Source: Janthinobacterium lividum (GTDB taxonomy: Bacteria; Pseudomonadota; Gammaproteobacteria; Steroidobacterales; Steroidobacteraceae). Taken from it: DNA of 12,469 nucleotides. The notes under the pieces are model-generated. The model had not been told where the DNA came from. It searched no databases and worked only from the letters and a program-made list of their open reading frames with translations. Shown piece after piece: positions 1 through 6,936 of this stretch. The stretch spans positions 1 to 12,469 of the forward strand of contig CALPVO020000036.1 in NCBI GenBank assembly GCA_943327025.2. Direction: 5' to 3'. Each line of letters begins with the position of its first letter. Position 1 is the stretch's first letter. The position numbers were made by a program, and so were the translations under genes.

Positions 1-51
1 CAGCGCTACCAGCGCGATGAGCAGCATCTCGCTGAAACCGACCTCGAACAT
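1..51 (-). CDS. tatB: Sec-independent translocase subunit TatB, first 17 codons only
   Basis: Only the N-terminus is in the window. The minus strand reads MFEVGFSEMLLIALVAL from the ATG at 49-51, which matches the start of TatB: a very short periplasmic end, a conserved glutamate at position 8, then a hydrophobic membrane helix. A GGAG ribosome-binding sequence lies just upstream. TatB works with TatC as the receptor for twin-arginine signal peptides of folded proteins at the inner membrane. It follows tatA on the same strand by 102 bp, in the usual tatABC order, so tatC is expected beyond the left edge. Identification rests on the short N-terminus plus gene order. Confidence 0.85.
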   Translation of the reverse strand, partial: MFEVGFSEMLLIALVAL

Positions 52-77
52 GCATTAGCTCCAGTCGACACGACTAC

Positions 78-99
78 CCCAAGAGGGGCGCCCCTTGGG
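78..99. repeat. Near-perfect GC-rich palindrome between tatA and tatB
   Basis: The arms CCCAAG(A)GGGGC and GCCCCTTGGG pair almost perfectly, with a single bulged A and no spacer between the arms. In RNA it would give a strong hairpin in the tatA-tatB junction. No T-run follows on either strand, so it is not a typical rho-independent terminator. It could adjust the tatA:tatB expression ratio by partial termination or as an RNA-stability or processing element; that is inference. Confidence 0.5.
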
Positions 100-153
100 T
101 AAACCAAGACGGCAGCCCCTAGGTGGCGGCTGCTTCAAGCGCTGCAGAAGGCT

Positions 154-360
154 TCAGGCCTTCTTGCTGTCGTCAGCGGCCGGTGCCGCTGCCTTGGCGT
201 CCTTGGTCTCCTTGGCAGATTCTTCTTCGTCGCTGATGCCTTTCTTGAAGCCGCGCACGGCGGCACCGAGGTCCGAGCCAATGTTCTTGAGCTTGCCTGC
301 ACCGAAGACGAGTAGCGCGATGGCGAGGATGATCAGAAGTTCACGAAAACCGATACCCAT
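154..360 (-). CDS. tatA: Sec-independent protein translocase subunit TatA
   Basis: A 68-residue protein starting [20 protein letters not shown]. It has a short N-terminus with a polar residue (Glu7) entering the membrane, one hydrophobic helix at about 7-22, the conserved FG hinge, then an amphipathic helix ([19 protein letters not shown]) and a charged, Ala/Lys/Asp-rich soluble tail. This is the full TatA pattern and a normal length. TatA oligomerises to form the passage for folded twin-arginine substrates across the inner membrane. The frame is open 31 codons further upstream, but the ATG at 358-360 is chosen because family homology begins exactly there and GGAG lies 9 bases before it. It is followed by tatB and preceded by dtd, 154 bp away. 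A TAATAT hexamer on the minus strand (about 412-417) is a weak promoter candidate. Confidence 0.95.
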   Translation of the reverse strand: MGIGFRELLIILAIALLVFGAGKLKNIGSDLGAAVRGFKKGISDEEESAKETKDAKAAAPAADDSKKA

Positions 361-514
361 GACGAGGCTCCAACAGTGGCCGGCGCTGCCAGCGAAATTG
401 ATAGGACGGGATATTACTGCATGGACCTCGTGGGTATCTGTGCAGTTCCTCAATCCGTGACGCGTGTCCCTAGGGGTAGAGCCTAAGGGTTTTTACTTAG
501 TTTCGGCCAAAAAA

Positions 515-967
515 TCAGCCAGCAGGCTTCACTTCCAGCCAGAAGGTGACCGGCCCGTCGTTCACCAGCGCTACCTGCATGTCGGCGCCGAATTGTCCGG
601 TAGCAACGCGACCGGGCAAACGGGCTTCCGCCAATGCTACCAAGGCGGCGAAGCGTTCGCGCCCGAGTTCCGGAGCGGCGGCGGTGCTGAAGCCCGGGCG
701 TGTGCCTTTGTGCGTGTCCGCTGCCAGCGTGAACTGCGGCACCAATAGCAGCCCCCCGCCGGTTTCTTCCAGACTGCGGTTCATGCGGCCGGTGTCGTCG
801 GCGAACACGCGGTAGGTGACGAGGCGCTCCAGCAGTCGCTCGCCTTGGGCAGCGGTATCCCCGGCCTGCACCCCCACCAATACCAGCAGCCCTCGGCCGA
901 TGGCGCCGATGATGGCACCCTCCACGGTGACGCTGGCTTGGGTCACTCTTTGCAGCAAACCAATCAT
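515..967 (-). CDS. dtd: D-aminoacyl-tRNA deacylase (DTD)
   Basis: A 150-residue protein, close to the usual length of about 145. It hydrolyses D-amino acids, and glycine mischarged on tRNA-Ala, from tRNA in the cytoplasm as a homodimer, protecting translation. It shows the standard start MIGLLQRVTQASVTVEG, the catalytic-site segment PQFTLAADT (77-85), and the C-terminal NDGPVTFWLEV (136-146) containing the Gly-cisPro motif that gives chiral discrimination. Residue 77 is proline (CCG), where the E. coli enzyme has serine in its SQFTL motif. The start at 965-967 fits the family start. No Shine-Dalgarno sequence precedes it; instead a TAAACT hexamer lies exactly 6 bases upstream, suggesting a leaderless mRNA. 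It is transcribed towards tatA and diverges from the perM-like gene. Confidence 0.95.
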   Translation of the reverse strand: MIGLLQRVTQASVTVEGAIIGAIGRGLLVLVGVQAGDTAAQGERLLERLVTYRVFADDTGRMNRSLEETGGGLLLVPQFTLAADTHKGTRPGFSTAAAPELGRERFAALVALAEARLPGRVATGQFGADMQVALVNDGPVTFWLEVKPAG

Positions 968-973
968 GACTGC

Positions 974-979
974 AGTTTA
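974..979 (-). promoter_or_regulatory. Probable -10 element for a leaderless dtd transcript
   Basis: On the minus strand TAAACT (4 of 6 to TATAAT, with the key A2 and T6) sits with exactly 6 bases between it and the dtd ATG. If transcription starts 7 bases after the hexamer, the first base of the mRNA is the A of the start codon. The absence of any Shine-Dalgarno sequence supports this. No good -35 is visible at 16-18 bp. Confidence 0.45.
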
Positions 980-1057
980 CCGCCTATCGGGGGGGTCGGG
1001 CCTGTGGAACAATCAGACCAGAACTTCAGGGCATGAAGCCCGCCTTCAGGATTTCCC

Positions 1058-2131
1058 ATGCTGTCCACTCCTGCCACTGTGTTCTATCGTCGCGCCGTTG
1101 GGTTGGTGACCGCGGCAGTGTTGGCGTTGCTGCTCTGGCGCATTGTCGAGCCCTTTTTGGCGCCGCTGGCCTGGGCGCTGTTTCTGGCGTTCCTGTTGCA
1201 GCCCTTGCAGGTACGGCTGGCGCGGCGTCTCGGTGGTCGCGAATCTTTGGCTGCGTTGCTGCTAACGCTGCTGACCTTGTTGTTGTTCTTCGGGCCCCTG
1301 GGGCTGCTCGGCGCCTTGTTTGCGGCGCAAGCCGGCGAATTGGCGCAACGGGTGCAGCAACTGGCGTTAGACCTGGAGGTGCGTAGTTTCAACGATCTGC
1401 TGCAGCAGCCTTGGCTGAAGGGCTGGATGGGTTGGGCCGAAGAACACTTGGCGGTGTCGGCTGCGCAATTCCAAACCTGGGTGGTCGCGGGTGCGCAGCG
1501 AGTGTTGGCACCATTGGCCACCATGGGGGGAGCTTTCTTTCTGGAGGCGGTGGGAACCGTCGCCAGTTTCCTGTTCATGCTCATTCTGCTGTTTTTTCTG
1601 GTGCGCGACGCAGTCCCCATCGCGCGTAGCTTGCGTCGACTGGTGCCGATGGATGCCGCCCACAAGGAGCATCTGTTCGCGCGGTTGGCGGCGGTGACGC
1701 GTGCGGTGGTGTTTGGCACTTTGGTCACCGCCATGGTGCAAGGGTTGTTGGTGGGGCTAGCGTTCGCCGCTGCCGGTTTGCCTTCCCCGGTGGTGTTCGG
1801 TGTGTTGGCGGCGGTGTTGTCGGTGGTGCCTTTCGGCGGCACCGCATTGGTATGGGGGCCGGCAGTCGTGGGTCTCGCGTTGCAAGGCCACTATTTACCG
1901 GCCACCTTGTTGTTCGCGTTCGGCGCGGGCGTGGTGGGCACCGTCGACAACCTGTTGAAACCCTTGCTCATTTCCGGTCGCGGTGAGGTGCCGACCTTGG
2001 CGGTCTTCATCGGCGTGCTCGGGGGTTTGGCGGCATTCGGTATGGTGGGGCTGTTCTTGGGGCCGGTCGTCATCGCTCTGGCACTCGAGTTGCTGGAGTT
2101 TCTCGGCGAGGGCGCGGCGCCAGAGGCGTGA
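1058..2131 (+). CDS. PerM / AI-2E family membrane protein
   Basis: A 357-residue inner-membrane protein of the PerM/AI-2E transporter family (formerly UPF0118), normal length. Hydrophobic segments lie at about 14-33, 36-50, 64-90, 158-182, 212-236, 243-262, 265-295 and 312-347, with a long soluble stretch at about 91-150 that is typical of the family. Family signatures are FFLVRD at 179-184, a loop with VPFGGT (257-262), and DNLLKPLLI (297-305) followed by GVLGGLAAFGMVGLFLGP (319-336). Members have been linked to autoinducer-2 export, sodium/proton antiport and permease roles, so the substrate cannot be read from sequence and no symbol is assigned. The ATG follows AGGA by 7 bases. It diverges from dtd, and uvrD follows 62 bp downstream, apparently with its own promoter. 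Confidence 0.9.
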   Translation: MLSTPATVFYRRAVGLVTAAVLALLLWRIVEPFLAPLAWALFLAFLLQPLQVRLARRLGGRESLAALLLTLLTLLLFFGPLGLLGALFAAQAGELAQRVQQLALDLEVRSFNDLLQQPWLKGWMGWAEEHLAVSAAQFQTWVVAGAQRVLAPLATMGGAFFLEAVGTVASFLFMLILLFFLVRDAVPIARSLRRLVPMDAAHKEHLFARLAAVTRAVVFGTLVTAMVQGLLVGLAFAAAGLPSPVVFGVLAAVLSVVPFGGTALVWGPAVVGLALQGHYLPATLLFAFGAGVVGTVDNLLKPLLISGRGEVPTLAVFIGVLGGLAAFGMVGLFLGPVVIALALELLEFLGEGAAPEA

Positions 2132-2181
2132 AGCACGCCCGGAGGTCTGCACAGGGTCACCGGTTGAGCCGCCCGCCCCGG

Positions 2182-2187
2182 TAGAAT
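2182..2187 (+). promoter_or_regulatory. Probable -10 element for a leaderless uvrD transcript
   Basis: TAGAAT (5 of 6 to the -10 consensus) ends exactly 6 bases before the uvrD ATG at 2194, so a start site at the usual distance would coincide with the start codon. No purine-rich ribosome-binding sequence lies between hexamer and ATG. A TTGAGC at 2164-2169 is only 12 bp away and too close to serve as its -35, so the upstream half of the promoter is unclear. Confidence 0.5.
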
Positions 2188-2193
2188 GCGCGG

Positions 2194-4647
2194 ATGAATT
2201 CCGACCCGCTCCTTTCCCGCCTGAACGCCGAACAGGCGCAGGCTGTCTCTGCCCCGCTGCAGCCCTGCCTCATCCTCGCTGGTGCCGGTTCCGGCAAGAC
2301 GCGTGTGCTGGTGCATCGTATCGCTTGGTTGGTGGAGCGCGAGGGCGCCTCGCTGTGGTCCATCCTCGCGGTTACCTTCACCAACAAGGCGGCGGCCGAA
2401 ATGCGCGGCCGCGTGGAAACGCTGCTGCAGGTGGGCGTGCAGAATCTCTGGATCGGCACCTTCCATGGCTTGGCGCATCGCTTGCTGCGCATTCATTGGC
2501 GCGAAGCCGAGCTGCCGCAGACCTTCCAGATTCTCGATGCGGATGACCAGCAGCGGCTGGTGAAAAAAATTCTGAAAGAAATGGGCCTCGACGACACCCG
2601 CTGGGTGCCACGTGAGGTCACTTATTTCATTAATGGCCGTAAAGATGAAGGTCAGCGCCCGAAGCACTTGAAGGATGACGGCGACCCGACGCGCCGGCAG
2701 CTCATCCGCATCTACGAGGAATATGAAGCGCGCTGCCGCAAGACGGGCGTGGTGGACTTCGCCGAACTGTTGCTGCGCAGTTACGAACTGCTGCGCGACC
2801 ATGTGGAGGTGCTGGACCACTACCGCAAGCGCTTCACCCACATGCTGGTGGACGAGTTTCAGGACACCAACACCTTGCAGTACCAGTGGCTGCGTCTGCT
2901 GGCCGGTCCGGGTGGTACGCCGTTCGTCGTGGGTGACGACGACCAGAGCATCTACGGCTGGCGCGGCGCCAAGGTGGAAAACATCCACCAGTTCAGCAGA
3001 GACTTTCCCGGCGCGCTCATGGTGCGCCTCGAAGAAAACTACCGCTCCAGCGGCAACATCTTGGCGCTGGCCAACGGCATCATCGAGCACAACACTGGCC
3101 GCCTCGGCAAGACGCTGCGTACCGCAGGTGCGCCGGGCGAGCCTATCCGTGTCTATTCGGCGTTCAATGAACGCGACGAAGCGGACTTCGTAGTTCAGCG
3201 CGTGCGCGAGTGGATCAGTCAGGGCGGTCGTCGTGACGGCGCAGCGGTGCTGTACCGGTCCAATGCGCAGTCGCGCGTGCTGGAAGAAGGCTTCATGAAT
3301 GCGCGTATCCCTTACCGCGTTTATGGTGGCCTCCGCTTCTTTGAGCGCGCCGAAGTGAAAGATGCGCTTGCTTACTTGCGCTTGTTGTCGAACCGCGCCG
3401 AAGACGCCGCTTTCGAGCGTGTGGTGAACTTGCCTACGCGCGGCATTGGCGCGCGCACCTTGGATTTGGTGCGCACGGCCGCGCGCGAACGCGGCAACTC
3501 CATGTGGGAAGCCTGCGGTGTGGTGCTGGGCTCCGGCATGCTTGGGCCCAAGGGGAACCAATCGTTGGCTGCGTTCCTGCAGTTGGTCGACCAGTTGGCG
3601 AAGGAAGCCGCCAATTTGCCACTGCATGAGCAGGTGGACCATGTCATCGCGCGTTCCGGTTTGCGCGAACACTTCCAAAAGGAAAAAGACGGCAAGGGTG
3701 AAGCCCGCGTCGAGAACTTGGACGAATTGGTTTCTGCAGCGCGCACCTTCGAACCGGACCAAGTGCCGGGAGACAGTGGCGAACCCATGAACCCCTTGGA
3801 TTCGTTTCTGGCGCATGCGGTGCTGGAAAGCGGCGAGGCGCAAGCCGGTGCCGGCGAAGATTCCGTACAGATGATGACGCTGCACTCGGCCAAGGGTCTC
3901 GAGTTTCCCATCGTGTTCCTGTGTGGCCTAGAAGAAGGCTTGTTCCCGCACCAGCGCTCCATCGCGGACCTCAACGGCCTGGAAGAAGAACGCCGCCTTT
4001 GCTACGTGGGCATCACGCGTGCCATGAAGCGGCTGTATTTGTCGCATGCGGAAGCGCGCCGCTTGCACGGGCAGGACCAGATGGCGGCGCCCTCGCGGTT
4101 TTTGGCGGAAATGCCAGAAGAACTACTGGAAGAAGTGCGGCCGCGCTTGAACGTGTCGCGGCCCTTCGATAACGGGCGGCGGCGCTGGACGGATGAGGGC
4201 GACGGTTGGGAAGGGCGCGAGCAAGGCCGTCCCAATAGTGGCTTTAGTGGTGGCTACGGCAGCCGCGAGCCAGGGCGCTCCAACAGCGGTTTTGGCGGTG
4301 GCTACGGCAGCCGCGAGCAAGGCCGCACCTATGGTGGCGGCAGTGGTGGCAGTTACGGCGGCGGCAGCCGCGGTGGCTACGGGGGCAGCTCTGGCGGCAC
4401 CGGCCGCCCGTCACCCGTCACGGAAGAACGCGTTGCCGTGGTGCGCGCCACAGCGCGTATCGATCAAGCCGCGGCCTTCAACGGCTTGAAGCTCGGTAGC
4501 CGGGTGCGTCACGCCAAGTTCGGTGATGGTGTGGTGGTGCGTTTGGAAGGGCAGGGCGCGCAGGCACAGGTCGAAGTGAACTTCGAGCGCCTTGGCCCGA
4601 AGCAGCTCATGCTGGCTTACGCCAAGCTGGAAATCCTCGGCGCCTGA
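2194..4647 (+). CDS. uvrD: DNA helicase II (UvrD/PcrA type, superfamily 1A) with a glycine-rich linker
   Basis: An 817-residue 3'-5' DNA helicase that unwinds DNA in nucleotide-excision and mismatch repair and can displace stalled RNA polymerase or RecA. The core is complete: Q-motif Gln14, Walker A AGAGSGKT (29-36), Walker B DEFQDT (220-225), motif III GDDDQSIYGWRGA (247-259), motif V TLHSAKGLEF (562-571) and motif VI EERRLCYVGITRA (598-610). The C-terminus (about 762-815) is the Tudor-like domain with the GSRVRHAKFGDGVV signature that in UvrD/PcrA contacts RNA polymerase. The protein is about 100 residues longer than E. coli UvrD (720). The extra length lies mostly in a Gly/Ser/Tyr/Arg-rich repeat at about 675-737, joining core and Tudor domain. 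The start is at the family N-terminus with no Shine-Dalgarno sequence. Rep is an alternative name, but the Tudor tail favours UvrD. Confidence 0.95.
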   Translation: MNSDPLLSRLNAEQAQAVSAPLQPCLILAGAGSGKTRVLVHRIAWLVEREGASLWSILAVTFTNKAAAEMRGRVETLLQVGVQNLWIGTFHGLAHRLLRIHWREAELPQTFQILDADDQQRLVKKILKEMGLDDTRWVPREVTYFINGRKDEGQRPKHLKDDGDPTRRQLIRIYEEYEARCRKTGVVDFAELLLRSYELLRDHVEVLDHYRKRFTHMLVDEFQDTNTLQYQWLRLLAGPGGTPFVVGDDDQSIYGWRGAKVENIHQFSRDFPGALMVRLEENYRSSGNILALANGIIEHNTGRLGKTLRTAGAPGEPIRVYSAFNERDEADFVVQRVREWISQGGRRDGAAVLYRSNAQSRVLEEGFMNARIPYRVYGGLRFFERAEVKDALAYLRLLSNRAEDAAFERVVNLPTRGIGARTLDLVRTAARERGNSMWEACGVVLGSGMLGPKGNQSLAAFLQLVDQLAKEAANLPLHEQVDHVIARSGLREHFQKEKDGKGEARVENLDELVSAARTFEPDQVPGDSGEPMNPLDSFLAHAVLESGEAQAGAGEDSVQMMTLHSAKGLEFPIVFLCGLEEGLFPHQRSIADLNGLEEERRLCYVGITRAMKRLYLSHAEARRLHGQDQMAAPSRFLAEMPEELLEEVRPRLNVSRPFDNGRRRWTDEGDGWEGREQGRPNSGFSGGYGSREPGRSNSGFGGGYGSREQGRTYGGGSGGSYGGGSRGGYGGSSGGTGRPSPVTEERVAVVRATARIDQAAAFNGLKLGSRVRHAKFGDGVVVRLEGQGAQAQVEVNFERLGPKQLMLAYAKLEILGA
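4216..4404 (+). repeat. In-frame repeat encoding a Gly/Ser/Tyr/Arg-rich disordered segment of UvrD
   Basis: Two adjacent 16-residue units, REQGRPNSGFSGGYGS (residues 675-690, bases 4216-4263) and REPGRSNSGFGGGYGS (691-706, bases 4264-4311), share 13 of 16 residues. A third, degenerate stretch from 4312 begins REQGRTYGGG and runs into SYGGGSRGGYGG before ending near residue 737. The DNA copies differ at several positions, so the duplication is not very recent. Composition (Gly, Ser, Tyr, Arg; nearly no hydrophobic residues apart from Phe/Tyr) predicts an unstructured linker. Confidence 0.85.
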
Positions 4648-4785
4648 TGGGGTTCCGGCGAGTGTTGCGCGGGTTGCGCGGGTAGCCCGTAGAGCGTATT
4701 CCCGAGCCGTAAAACAGGCGCTGCGGCATACCGAAACAGGCATCCCCTGAATTGGCCTGGTAAGCACGCCGTCCAGTAAAGCGGG

Positions 4786-4794
4786 TGCTAGACT
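4786..4794 (+). promoter_or_regulatory. Candidate extended -10 promoter of the HTH-receiver gene
   Basis: TGCTAGACT fits an extended -10 (TGn followed by TAnAnT, 4 of 6 in the hexamer). No convincing -35 lies 16-18 bp upstream, which extended -10 promoters tolerate. Transcription would start near 4801, giving a leader of about 26 bases that contains the ribosome-binding site. Confidence 0.35.
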
Positions 4795-4815
4795 GAAATT
4801 CTCGATTGTGGAGCC

Positions 4816-4821
4816 AGGAGG
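4816..4821 (+). promoter_or_regulatory. Strong ribosome-binding site that fixes the start of the HTH-receiver gene
   Basis: AGGAGG lies 5 bases before the ATG at 4827. It places the start there rather than at an in-frame TTG at 4806, which would put the ribosome-binding site inside the coding region. Confidence 0.8.
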
Positions 4822-4826
4822 GCGCC

Positions 4827-5447
4827 ATGGGTGTTGCCACCCCCAAGTACCTGTCCACCCGTGAAGCCGCCGACCGGCTGGGTGTGTCCTTGCGCTCGGT
4901 GCAACTTTGGGTGGAAAACGGGGTGCTACGCGCGTGGAAGACGGCGGGTGGTCATCGTCGCATTCCGCTGGATTGCATCGAAGAGATGCTGCGCCTGCGT
5001 GCCGTCACCGCTGGCGAGACTCCCGCGACTCCCGGTTTCGACATCCTGCTGATCGAAGACGACCTCGTGCAGGTAGAGCTCATGCGTGCGCGTTTGGCTT
5101 CGCTGGCGCTGCCCTTGCCAGTACACCTTAGGGTGTCCACGGACGGTTACTTGGGGCTCATCGCCTTGGGCGAGGTGGAACCGGACTTGCTCCTGCTGGA
5201 TCTCGGCTTGCCACGGATGGACGGCTTCGCATTACTGCGAGCGCTGAGCACTTCTGCGGATTATCAGCATGTGCCGGTCCTGGTCACCAGTGCCTTGTCG
5301 CCGGCAGAAGTGGCGGAGCGGGGTGGCTTGCCGCGCGGCGTGGCCTTCCTGCACAAGCCGGTCGACTTTCATGTCTTGCGCAGTCATCTTTTGGCCTTCA
5401 TGCCGGAGCGTCCCCGGGCGGGGCAGCTGCCTGCAGCCAGAGCGTGA
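4827..5447 (+). CDS. Response regulator with N-terminal excisionase/MerR-type HTH and C-terminal receiver domain
   Basis: A 206-residue regulator. Residues 8-57 form a helix-turn-helix of the excisionase/MerR class: YLSTREAADRLGVSLRSVQLW, then the wing GGHRRIP (41-47). Residues 71-190 are a receiver domain: acidic pocket E77-D78-D79, phospho-acceptor Asp125 in LLLLDLGLPRMDG, Thr154/Ser155 switch, and Lys177 in HKP. All phosphorylation residues are present. The order is unusual, since most response regulators carry the receiver first and DNA binding last. It should bind DNA under control of a partner kinase. The only kinase gene nearby, the HNOBA-kinase, converges on it and overlaps its last 50 bases, so the two are likely a functional pair; this is inference from position. 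Target genes are not identifiable here. The name is a domain description; no symbol is recognised. Confidence 0.85.
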   Translation: MGVATPKYLSTREAADRLGVSLRSVQLWVENGVLRAWKTAGGHRRIPLDCIEEMLRLRAVTAGETPATPGFDILLIEDDLVQVELMRARLASLALPLPVHLRVSTDGYLGLIALGEVEPDLLLLDLGLPRMDGFALLRALSTSADYQHVPVLVTSALSPAEVAERGGLPRGVAFLHKPVDFHVLRSHLLAFMPERPRAGQLPAARA

Positions 5448-6933
5448 CGGTGGTTCCGGTGCCGAGTGTGCTGGTTACCTCCACGCTGCCGCCCATCAAT
5501 TCCAGAAATTCTTTCACGAGTGTCATGCCAAGGCCGGTGCCTCCGACGGCACCGCCAGGGTCGGCTCGAAAAAACCGCTCGTAGATTCGTGCCAACTGGC
5601 TTTCGGTCATGCCGATGCCCTGGTCGGTAATGCTGACTCCCACTTCCCGACCGGGTCGGCTTTCGCGCGATAGCAGCTGTACCTGGATGGTGCCGTCTTG
5701 CGATGAGTATTTGCAGGCGTTGGACAGCACATTGTTCAAGGCCTGCGTCAGCTTCACGCGGTCGGCTGTCACCCAAACCGCTGCTGCGGACAAGTTCAGC
5801 AAAATTTTCCGTGGCGCACTCTCCAGGTAGAAACCTTCCACTACTTCGCGTAGCAGTGGCACCAGCGACAGCAGTTCTACTTGCAGGTCTTTTCCCGCGC
5901 GCGCTTCGATGCGGGCCAAGTCCAGTAATTCATTCACCAGCTTCACCAGCAAGCTGGACTGCCGGTGCATGGTGGTGAGCATTTCCCGGCTGAGATCGCG
6001 TGGAAACTCCTCGGTCAGCAGCAATTCAGTGAACCCATGCACGCTGGCCAGCGGTGTACGCAGTTCGTGGGCGGCGGTGGTCAGGAACTCTGTCTTTATG
6101 CGTGCCACTTCGGTTTCGTGGGTGACATCGCGCAGGTACAGCACGCGGCCGACCGATACGCCTGCGGCGCCGTGCAGTACGCGCGCCGAGCGCTGGAGAA
6201 TCATGGGCCGTGGTCGCAAGAGCTCGATGGTGTCGTGGCTGCCATCGGGTAACTCTCTGCACGGGACGCAGGGAATGGCCGGATTCGCTGCGGCCAAGAG
6301 TAGGCTGTCGAAAACCGCCAAGTGGGGTGGAGTGGGCCCGGGCAACAGCGCACCCAGCAAGGAACGCAGCGAAGCGTTGGCATGCGTGACAACCCCTTCG
6401 CGGTTAAACGCGATGATGCCGTCCGGGCTGAGTTCCAGCAGGGCGTTCAGTTCTTCCTGCTGCGTGCGTTGTAACTGGTTCAGCCGGCGTAGATCGTCTT
6501 GGGCAAGGCGGTGAATCTGCGCCAGTTGGGTCACGTCAGAGGCTGCGTCGTGGGCGGCGAAGTCGCTCAGCGTGAGCCCGAGGCGCACCAGCTCCGCAGC
6601 AGTCGGCACCCACGGGGAGCCGAGAAACACAAATGGCCCGTTGTCCCCCGGACCTAACTGGTGAATGGCACCGCGCAGCATCAAGCCGCTGGGCGGGTGC
6701 TTCAGCAGGGCGACCAAATTGGGCTGGCGTACCAACTCGTCGAAGGGGACTTCCGCCGTGGACCCGGTGGTTGGCAGCACGTGGTCTAGCGCAGCGCCGG
6801 GGCGGACATCGGGCGCGATACGGGCCAGCACTTCCCCCACCTGCAACAGTGTTCGCGCGTGGTTGAAAACCACATGGAATGGAAAGGCGGCTGCAAAACG
6901 GCTAGCGTCGAGCGTGTATTGGGTGACGGACAC
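5398..6933 (-). CDS. Histidine kinase with N-terminal HNOBA domain and a PAS-like domain
   Basis: A 511-residue kinase with no membrane segment, so cytoplasmic. Residues about 10-145 match the HNOBA domain of soluble guanylate cyclases: FPFHVVFNHARTLLQVGEVL (17-36), LMLRGAI (84-90), FVFLGSP (101-107), then LTLSDFAAHDA (120-130), equivalent to GLYLSDIPLHDA in the cyclase. A Gln/Leu-rich helical linker (about 135-166) leads to a PAS-like domain (about 163-275). The catalytic core follows: H-box histidine His289 in HELRTP, N-box NNVLSNACKYS (400-410), G1 DQGIG (437-441) and G2 GGTGLGM (464-470), all intact. Translation starts at GTG, 3 bp after the H-NOX stop codon, so the two genes are translationally close and surely co-transcribed. 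The expected role is to read the heme state of H-NOX through HNOBA and phosphorylate a receiver. The 3' end overlaps the HTH-receiver gene on the other strand. Confidence 0.9.
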   Translation of the reverse strand: MSVTQYTLDASRFAAAFPFHVVFNHARTLLQVGEVLARIAPDVRPGAALDHVLPTTGSTAEVPFDELVRQPNLVALLKHPPSGLMLRGAIHQLGPGDNGPFVFLGSPWVPTAAELVRLGLTLSDFAAHDAASDVTQLAQIHRLAQDDLRRLNQLQRTQQEELNALLELSPDGIIAFNREGVVTHANASLRSLLGALLPGPTPPHLAVFDSLLLAAANPAIPCVPCRELPDGSHDTIELLRPRPMILQRSARVLHGAAGVSVGRVLYLRDVTHETEVARIKTEFLTTAAHELRTPLASVHGFTELLLTEEFPRDLSREMLTTMHRQSSLLVKLVNELLDLARIEARAGKDLQVELLSLVPLLREVVEGFYLESAPRKILLNLSAAAVWVTADRVKLTQALNNVLSNACKYSSQDGTIQVQLLSRESRPGREVGVSITDQGIGMTESQLARIYERFFRADPGGAVGGTGLGMTLVKEFLELMGGSVEVTSTLGTGTTVTLWLQAAAPPGDAPA

Positions 6934-6936
6934 CGG

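Larger units (their letters stand above)
4648..4826. other. Intergenic region between uvrD and the HTH-receiver gene
   Basis: These 179 bases hold a tandem pair of a 9-bp unit GTTGCGCGG (4664-4672 and 4673-4681), immediately followed by a short inverted repeat CGGGtagCCCG (about 4679-4689), which could form a weak hairpin after uvrD but has no T-run. The promoter candidate and ribosome-binding site of the downstream regulator lie at the right end. Confidence 0.5.

Noticed and set aside
361..453. N-terminal extension of TatA by 31 codons
   Set aside because: TatA has no such extension; the membrane helix must be near the N-terminus, and the ATG at 358-360 has its own ribosome-binding site.
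1891..3885. 664-codon open frame on the minus strand, antisense to the perM-like gene and uvrD
   Set aside because: It lies opposite two clear conserved genes, its translation is rich in His/Arg/Gln with no recognisable domain, and it spans a gene boundary. GC-rich codon use removes stops in this antisense frame.
4806..4826. TTG start for the HTH-receiver gene
   Set aside because: It would place the strong AGGAGG inside the coding sequence; the ATG at 4827 has ideal spacing.
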